A DNA stretch of 64,000 nt, taken from contig JACKBU010000011.1 in the NCBI GenBank assembly GCA_020634395.1, positions 62,001 to 126,000 of the forward strand, written 5' to 3'. Shown piece by piece: positions 59,351-64,000 of the stretch (the stretch's first letter is position 1; each line of letters begins with the position of its first letter). Origin of the DNA: Ardenticatenaceae bacterium. Lineage in GTDB: Bacteria; Chloroflexota; Anaerolineae; Promineifilales; Promineifilaceae. Position numbers and translations under genes: made by a program. Under the pieces are notes generated by a model. It was not told the origin of the DNA, did no database searches, and was given only the letters and a program-made list of their open reading frames with translations.

Positions 59351-59764
59351 ATGGCACGTAAGCTCGAACTAGACGAGGCGGGCTGGGTGAACGGCCGTGG
59401 CTATCGCAAGCAGGTGGTGGCAGATACGGCCGTTCTCGCTGCGCCCGGCGTCTTCGTCCAGGTGGTGGAGATGGCTCCCGGCGAGAGTATCCCCAATCAC
59501 AGCCACCAGACTTCGCGCGAATTTTACGCGGTGCAGGGCGGGCGCTGCCGCCTCGTCGTCAATGGAGAGAGCCGCCGCCTGGAGCCGGGCGATATGCTGC
59601 TGATGGAACCGGGAGACGTCCACAGCCTGCACAACGACGGCGACGAGCTTTTCCGGCTGCTGGTCTTCAAGACCAACGCCGCCACCGAGGACACCTTCTG
59701 GACGCAGTCTAGTCCGAAATCCGAAATCCACAATCCGCAAGCACAAGGGGGCAGTGAAAGATGA
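59351..59764 (+). CDS. small cupin protein
   Basis: 137 residues. NHSHQTSREFYAVQGGRCRL gives the first cupin motif (His-x-His and Glu) and PGDVHSLHNDGDE the second with the last His. It probably binds a metal and a sugar-derived ligand; a mutarotase or isomerase role is possible. The last 17 residues are encoded by the AATCC repeat and look foreign to the fold. It overlaps the following gene by four bases (ATGA). Confidence 0.88.
   Translation: MARKLELDEAGWVNGRGYRKQVVADTAVLAAPGVFVQVVEMAPGESIPNHSHQTSREFYAVQGGRCRLVVNGESRRLEPGDMLLMEPGDVHSLHNDGDELFRLLVFKTNAATEDTFWTQSSPKSEIHNPQAQGGSER
59712..59743. repeat. AATCC-type repeat at the 3' end of the cupin gene
   Basis: GAAATCCGAAATCCACAATCC-like units (in three direct copies of AATCC) lie within the last codons and encode SEIHNPQ, nearly the same peptide as the PfkB tail at 51.7 kb. 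Confidence 0.75.
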
Positions 59765-60912
59765 ACAGCGAAATTCCCGAAATTGGCGTAGGCATGTTGG
59801 GTTATGCCTTTATGGGGCGGGCGCACAGCAATGCCCTGCGCAGCATCCCGTTTGCCATCGATCCGCCGCCGGCCATTCCCCGGCTGGTGGCCGTGTGCGG
59901 CCGCGATGAGGCGGCGCTGAAGGCGATGGCCGCCCGCTACGGCTACGCCGCGACCTACACCGACTGGCGCGACATGCTGGCCGACGAGCGCATCCAGTTA
60001 TTTGACAACGGTGGGCCTAATGACACCCACGCCGAGCCGTGCATTGCCGCGGCGGAGGCGGGCAAACACGTCTTTTGCGAGAAGCCACTGGCCAGAACGG
60101 CCGTAGAAGCCAAAGCCATGCTCGACGCGGTGAACAAGGCTGGTGTAAAGCACGGCGTGGCCTTCAACTACCGCTTTGTGCCGGCCATCCGCCAGGCCAA
60201 GCTGCTGATCGACAGCGGCGCGCTGGGCCGCATCTACCACTTCCGGGCGATGTATTTGCAGGAGTGGATTTTGCCCCATTACCACACGCCGCGTTTGTGG
60301 CGCATGGACAAGAGCCGCGCCGGGACTGGGGCGATTGGCGACCTGGCGGCCCACATTGTGGACTTGGGACGCTATCTGGTGGGCGAAGTCAAGAGCGTGA
60401 GCGGACTGACGCGCACGTTTATTGAGGAACGGCCGTTGCCCGACGGCCGCGGCATGGGCAAAGTGGACGTCGACGACGCCTTCGTGGCCACCGTCGAATT
60501 TGCCAACGGGGCCATTGGCTCCCTGGAGGGCACACGCCTGGCCGCCGGACGCAAGAATTATGAGGTGCTGGAAGTCAACGGCGAAAAAGGCAGCCTGCGC
60601 TTTAATCTGGAGCGTCTCAACGAGCTGGAAGTCTACTGGGTAGACGATGAACCAGACACCACACAGGGCTTCCACAAAGTTATGGTGACGGAGAGCGTCC
60701 ATCCCTGGCTGCAGCATTGGTGGCCGCCCGGCCACATCATCGGCTGGGAACACACCTTTATTCACGAACTGACCCACTTCCTGGACAGCATCGTCAATGA
60801 CAAGCCGGTAGCTCCGGTGGGAGCGACGTTTGAGGATGGCTACCGGGCCGCGTTGGTGTGCGACGCCATCGTGGAGTCGGCGCTGCGCAGGCGGCAAATC
60901 GATATAGCCTGA
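59761..60912 (+). CDS. Gfo/Idh/MocA family oxidoreductase
   Basis: 383 residues. VGMLGYAFMGRAHSNALR (Rossmann loop), HVFCEKPLARTAVEA (EKP motif), GDLAAHIVDLGRYLVG (catalytic region) and the closing WWPPGHIIGWEHTFIHELTHF block shared with the oxidoreductase at 46826-47992. It ends the rightward operon. A sugar or inositol derivative is the likely substrate. Confidence 0.92.
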   Translation: MNSEIPEIGVGMLGYAFMGRAHSNALRSIPFAIDPPPAIPRLVAVCGRDEAALKAMAARYGYAATYTDWRDMLADERIQLFDNGGPNDTHAEPCIAAAEAGKHVFCEKPLARTAVEAKAMLDAVNKAGVKHGVAFNYRFVPAIRQAKLLIDSGALGRIYHFRAMYLQEWILPHYHTPRLWRMDKSRAGTGAIGDLAAHIVDLGRYLVGEVKSVSGLTRTFIEERPLPDGRGMGKVDVDDAFVATVEFANGAIGSLEGTRLAAGRKNYEVLEVNGEKGSLRFNLERLNELEVYWVDDEPDTTQGFHKVMVTESVHPWLQHWWPPGHIIGWEHTFIHELTHFLDSIVNDKPVAPVGATFEDGYRAALVCDAIVESALRRRQIDIA

Positions 60913-61060
60913 GCAACGTGAGGGGCAGGCGTGACCAACGCCGGAATACGTGCCACCGGACGAGGTGTATGTGGCGGCAAACGGCCCGGGTGAGTTTGGT
61001 GGTGAGGGGGAAGGCGGAAAGGAGAACGGCCGTAGACTAACGTTCCAACACCTCTCTCAC

Positions 61061-62257
61061 TTACCTTTCCGCCCAACGCACCACCATCAGGGATAGCCCC
61101 GACAAAACCGTCAGGCCGATGACCAGCGGCAAAATGGTGCCGTTGTAACTTTGCCCAATCGCCGTGCCCAGCAGCACTGAAATCAAAGTCGAAAGGGAGC
61201 CCACAATGGCCGCGCCAATGCCGGCCACCTGCCCGAGTGGTTCCATGGCCAGGGCGTTCATGTTGCCAAACAAAATGCCCACGCAAAAAAACGTCAGCAT
61301 CAAATAGGTTATAAAAACCCACAGAGAAACCTGCCCGGCAAAAACCAGCCCTCCGAGAGCCACAGCCGACAGGCCAAAGATAAGGAGCAGCGAATTTCTC
61401 ACCAAAAAACGCATCCCCAGGCGCATCACCAACTGCGAGTTTAGTAAGGATGCCAACCAGATCGAGGAGGCAATGACGCCAAAATAGATGGGAAAAAGCG
61501 TTCCCAGCGCATACTGCTCCTGAAAAATCTGCTGCGCCGAATTCAGATACCCAATAAAAGCGCCGCTGACAAATCCGGCCGTCACGGTGTAGCCCAGGGC
61601 AAGCCGGTTTTTGAGGACTTCTTGCACGGCGTTGACAATTTGTCTGCCGGTAAATGGGGCGCGATTTTCGACAGCCAGGGTCTCTGGTTGGCGGAGCGCA
61701 AACCACAACAAAGCAACGAGAGCCAGCAGCACATAAATGCCAAAAATGGCGCGCCATCCTGCTGATTGGAGCACAGCCTGTCCCATAGACGGCGCGAGCA
61801 TGGGGACCAGAATAAACACGGTCATCACGAACGACATGATGCGGGCCATTGCCCGGCCAGAAAACTGGTCGCGCACAATGGCCAACGTGACGACGCGCGG
61901 GGCGGAAGCCCCAATTCCCTGCAACAAACGTCCCGCCAGCAACATCGGAAAGGTAACGGCAAACATACACAGCAGCGCGCCGCCTATAAAGAGCGCCAGG
62001 CCGATGTAGTTCGCCAGCTTGCGACCGGTGCTGTCTGATAAGGGTCCGAAAAACAGTTGACCCACGGCCAGTCCCAGAAAAATCATGGAGATGACCAGTT
62101 GGCGTTCATTGGCGTTTTGGATTTGCAAGTCGCTGCCCAGTTGCGATAAAGCGGGCAGCATGGCGTCGATGGATAATGCGACCAGCGCCATCAGCAAGGA
62201 CATGAGGGCGACAAATTCGGCAAATGATTGGCGTGTTTTTTGTTCTGAGATGATCAA
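61061..62257 (-). CDS. major facilitator superfamily exporter (Bcr/CflA drug-resistance type)
   Basis: 398 residues with 12 hydrophobic segments. LSIDAMLPALSQLGSDL (motif D1-like in helix 1), GQLFFGPLSDSTGRKLA (motif A after helix 2), GRLLQGIGASAPRVVTLAIVRD (motif B/C region) match the Bcr/CflA family of multidrug and sugar exporters. Start is TTG at 62257 with GAGG seven bases upstream. It faces the end of the sugar cluster. Confidence 0.9.
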   Translation of the reverse strand: MIISEQKTRQSFAEFVALMSLLMALVALSIDAMLPALSQLGSDLQIQNANERQLVISMIFLGLAVGQLFFGPLSDSTGRKLANYIGLALFIGGALLCMFAVTFPMLLAGRLLQGIGASAPRVVTLAIVRDQFSGRAMARIMSFVMTVFILVPMLAPSMGQAVLQSAGWRAIFGIYVLLALVALLWFALRQPETLAVENRAPFTGRQIVNAVQEVLKNRLALGYTVTAGFVSGAFIGYLNSAQQIFQEQYALGTLFPIYFGVIASSIWLASLLNSQLVMRLGMRFLVRNSLLLIFGLSAVALGGLVFAGQVSLWVFITYLMLTFFCVGILFGNMNALAMEPLGQVAGIGAAIVGSLSTLISVLLGTAIGQSYNGTILPLVIGLTVLSGLSLMVVRWAER

Positions 62258-62304
62258 GGCAATACCTCTTGCGTTCTGCGTCCCTTTACTGAAGATTTTT
62301 GGAA

Positions 62305-64000
62305 TTACTGAGGATAGGTTAGCCCAAAACCAAAGGCGTACAGAGGATTCTGCGAATCATAAGGCACGTCTTCCTTCTGATTGCGCACAGCTTCCATGGA
62401 GGAGGGCAGCTCGAAAGGCAGTTTGCCTTCTGGTCTGGCCCGGCCGAAGATAACGTCGAGAACGGCCGTGTCACTCGCCCCAAAGTCTGCCAGCAAAGCA
62501 TAAGCCGCCGCGCTGATCTCTGGAATCACCGCCGGACGGTCCAGATAGATAACCACAATCGTCGGGACTTGCTCAAGCAGGGCCAGAATTTCAGCTTTGG
62601 CTTCAGCCTTAAAGTCCAGGTCACCGTGATGGAAGCTGGCCGCAAACTGATTTTGGGTGTCAATCGGCACCCAGGGCGTATCCAGCCGCAAGATGGCAAA
62701 ATCAGCATCTTCAGGAGAATCGACCACCTGACCATAACTGGCAGCCACGTCAGCAGCCACATTCCTGACAAAAATTTTCGGCTGGCCCTGCAGCGGCAGC
62801 ACATCCTCACTGTTTTTGAGCAGCGTCATAGACCGGCTTTGCGAAGCCAATCCAGCGGCCATTGAACTGGGGTTACCAAAAATCTCTGGGACGCGGGTTT
62901 CATCCACAAACGGATCATCAAACAAACCCAGTTCAAACTTCTGTCTTAGCAGCCGGCGCACGGACTGATCAATGCGTTCTTCTGTCAACCGCCCACTTTC
63001 CACCAGCTCCATTACAAAATTCGGGCAGCTTTCTCCGCCAAATTGATCCACCCCGGCGTCCAGCACTTTTAGCACTCGTTCGGCCCCGCTGAGTTGTTCC
63101 ACGCCCCAGGCACGGGCCGGCCAGGTAATGTCCCCCATGTGCAAATCGGTTATCAAGCCCCAATCGGTGCAAACCACGCCGTCAAAGCCATATCTTTCCC
63201 GCAGCAAGGTGGTGATGATGGTTTTGTTGAAGGACATGGCCACGTCTTCATCGGTCTGTCCCACGGGTACGCCGTAATAGGGCATGATGGAGGCGGTCCC
63301 CGCTTCAATGGCGGCTGCAAAGGGAATCAGGTGGTAGGCAAAATTATCGCCGGGGTAGATTTGCCCCTGCTGGAATTCAAAATGGGGATCAAGCCCTTTG
63401 TTTTGCGGGCCGCCGCCGGGAAAATGTTTGGTCATGCAGGCCACACTGTGCGGACCAAGTTCCGACCCCTGAAAGCCGGCGATGTAGGCTTTTACCAGCC
63501 GGGCGCTGACTGCCGCATCTTCGCCGAAGGTGCCGCTGATGCGCGGCCAGCGCGGCTCCGTGGCCAGGTCTATTTGGGGATGCAGCGCCACGCGGATGCC
63601 CACTGCCAGATACTCTTCGCGGGCAATCTCGGCAAACAGGCGCACCAGATCGGGGTCGTCGAGCGCGCCAAAGCCCGTCGTTTCGCACCATTGGGAGAAG
63701 TCTTCGACGGCCATCGAGACGACATTTTTGCCCAGATGGTGGCGTGGATCAGAGGCCAGGGTGACGGGAATGCCGAGGCGGCTCTGTTCTGCCAACTGCT
63801 GAACGTTGTTGTACCAAATGGCGAGAGGTTGAGCGCCCGGAATTTGCCAGACGTTGAAATGGTTCATCTGCAAATCGGTGACTTTGCTTTTTACGGAGGC
63901 GCCAAAGCCGGTAAAGGCCTGTTCGCCCGTATTTTCCTCAATCGAGCCATCCGGGTTAACCCGGACGCCATCGATGAAAAGCATCCCGGCTTTTTCTGCC
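62305..64000 (-). CDS. glycoside hydrolase family 3 protein, N-terminus outside window
   Basis: About 565 residues visible; the frame stays open to the right edge and its first visible codons read AEKAGMLF, as in the GH3 start E-E-K-x-G, so only a short N-terminus is missing. LASDPRHHLG, KHFPGGGPQNKGLDPH (substrate His/Asp region) and GVVCTDWGLI with the catalytic nucleophile Asp are present, and the C-terminal domain ends in the GH3 motif YAFGFGLTYP. A beta-glucosidase or xylosidase-like exo-enzyme is likely. No signal peptide can be assessed. Confidence 0.9.
   Translation of the reverse strand, partial: AEKAGMLFIDGVRVNPDGSIEENTGEQAFTGFGASVKSKVTDLQMNHFNVWQIPGAQPLAIWYNNVQQLAEQSRLGIPVTLASDPRHHLGKNVVSMAVEDFSQWCETTGFGALDDPDLVRLFAEIAREEYLAVGIRVALHPQIDLATEPRWPRISGTFGEDAAVSARLVKAYIAGFQGSELGPHSVACMTKHFPGGGPQNKGLDPHFEFQQGQIYPGDNFAYHLIPFAAAIEAGTASIMPYYGVPVGQTDEDVAMSFNKTIITTLLRERYGFDGVVCTDWGLITDLHMGDITWPARAWGVEQLSGAERVLKVLDAGVDQFGGESCPNFVMELVESGRLTEERIDQSVRRLLRQKFELGLFDDPFVDETRVPEIFGNPSSMAAGLASQSRSMTLLKNSEDVLPLQGQPKIFVRNVAADVAASYGQVVDSPEDADFAILRLDTPWVPIDTQNQFAASFHHGDLDFKAEAKAEILALLEQVPTIVVIYLDRPAVIPEISAAAYALLADFGASDTAVLDVIFGRARPEGKLPFELPSSMEAVRNQKEDVPYDSQNPLYAFGFGLTYPQ

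Larger units (their letters stand above)
1..64000. repeat. dispersed ACGGCCGT palindromic octamer, about 140 copies
   Basis: The octamer appears in coding sequence of all frames and in gaps. By hand count per 10 kb: 27, 31, 25, 19, 11, 24, then 4 in the last 4 kb. It encodes Thr-Ala-Val, (Asn/Asp/His/Tyr)-Gly-Arg or x-Arg-Pro depending on frame, which is why TAV and NGR tripeptides recur across unrelated proteins here. Confidence 0.9.

Noticed and set aside
60913..61060. Possible pseudogene fragment in the gap after the last MocA gene
   Set aside because: A short frame is open but too short and without a recognisable family; nothing supports a gene.
60840..61970. 376-residue frame on the minus strand overlapping the MFS gene
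   Set aside because: It is the MFS exporter region read in another phase; composition is unnatural (rich in His, Gly, Arg, Cys) while the MFS frame has all expected motifs.
1..64000. Search for tRNA, rRNA, insertion sequences, integrases or phage genes
   Set aside because: No cloverleaf-like or rRNA sequence, no transposase motif and no terminal inverted repeats with target duplications were seen on reading both strands.

Overview
This 64 kb window reads as one stretch of a GC-rich chromosome, most likely from a filamentous or sugar-using member of the Chloroflexota (Anaerolineae/Caldilineae/Ardenticatenia-like). The assignment is an inference from gene content: many solute-binding lipoproteins with Pro/Thr- or Glu/Ala-rich linkers, a MalT-like ATPase joined to a SARP/BTAD output domain, FAS1 repeat proteins, a very large carbohydrate cluster, and small Chloroflexi-type hypotheticals. 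No rRNA, tRNA, CRISPR array, insertion sequence or phage gene was seen.

Region 1 (1-14.7 kb) is housekeeping and mixed metabolism: the end of a polysaccharide deacetylase, a small GNAT enzyme, two small lipid/START-like proteins, pyrF, an AlkZ-like winged-helix protein, an HhH protein, a membrane protein, a duplicated FAS1 protein, then a tight run of HAD phosphatase, ROK kinase, DUF123 protein, an M23 peptidase lipoprotein and a membrane-anchored MutS-like ATPase, facing a convergent alpha-oxoamine synthase. Region 2 (14.7-30 kb) holds a Fur-family regulator in an operon with a CbiMQO nickel/cobalt importer, a DUF1786 protein, a PCu(A)C copper chaperone, the 1076-residue SARP regulator, a glycerate kinase, two solute-binding proteins, an ABC-2-like exporter and secG.

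Region 3 (30.2-60.9 kb) is the most distinctive part: about 29 consecutive genes devoted to one or a few sugars or polyols. Two divergent GntR/UTRA regulators at 49.7-50.0 kb split it. The leftward arm carries sugar-phosphate isomerase-like TIM barrels, MocA-type oxidoreductases, a ribose-type ABC importer, an FGGY kinase, a zinc-ADH-like enzyme, a phosphotriesterase-like lactonase candidate, a cupin phosphoglucose isomerase, a 2-hydroxyacid dehydrogenase, a divergent shikimate-dehydrogenase-like protein and a fucose/arabinose-isomerase-like protein. The rightward arm carries a PfkB kinase, a split transketolase, a DRL-like (DXP-reductoisomerase-like/homoserine-dehydrogenase-like) SAF-domain oxidoreductase, a 2-oxoacid dehydrogenase E1alpha/E1beta/E2, another TIM barrel, a cupin and a MocA oxidoreductase. 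Together they could import a sugar, isomerise or oxidise it, phosphorylate it, cleave it with a transketolase and oxidise a 2-oxoacid product to an acyl-CoA. The substrate cannot be read from sequence; apiose-like branched sugars or inositol-like polyols are candidates only. Region 4 (61-64 kb) has an MFS exporter and the 3' part of a GH3 glycosidase.

Two genome-scale signals stand out. The palindromic octamer ACGGCCGT occurs about 140 times by hand count where one or two are expected, resembling the cyanobacterial HIP1 phenomenon. Region 3 also contains several families of intergenic hairpin repeats, including GTTGGTT/AACCAAC hairpins at four sites, and a near-identical GntR operator candidate in front of two separate transcription units.
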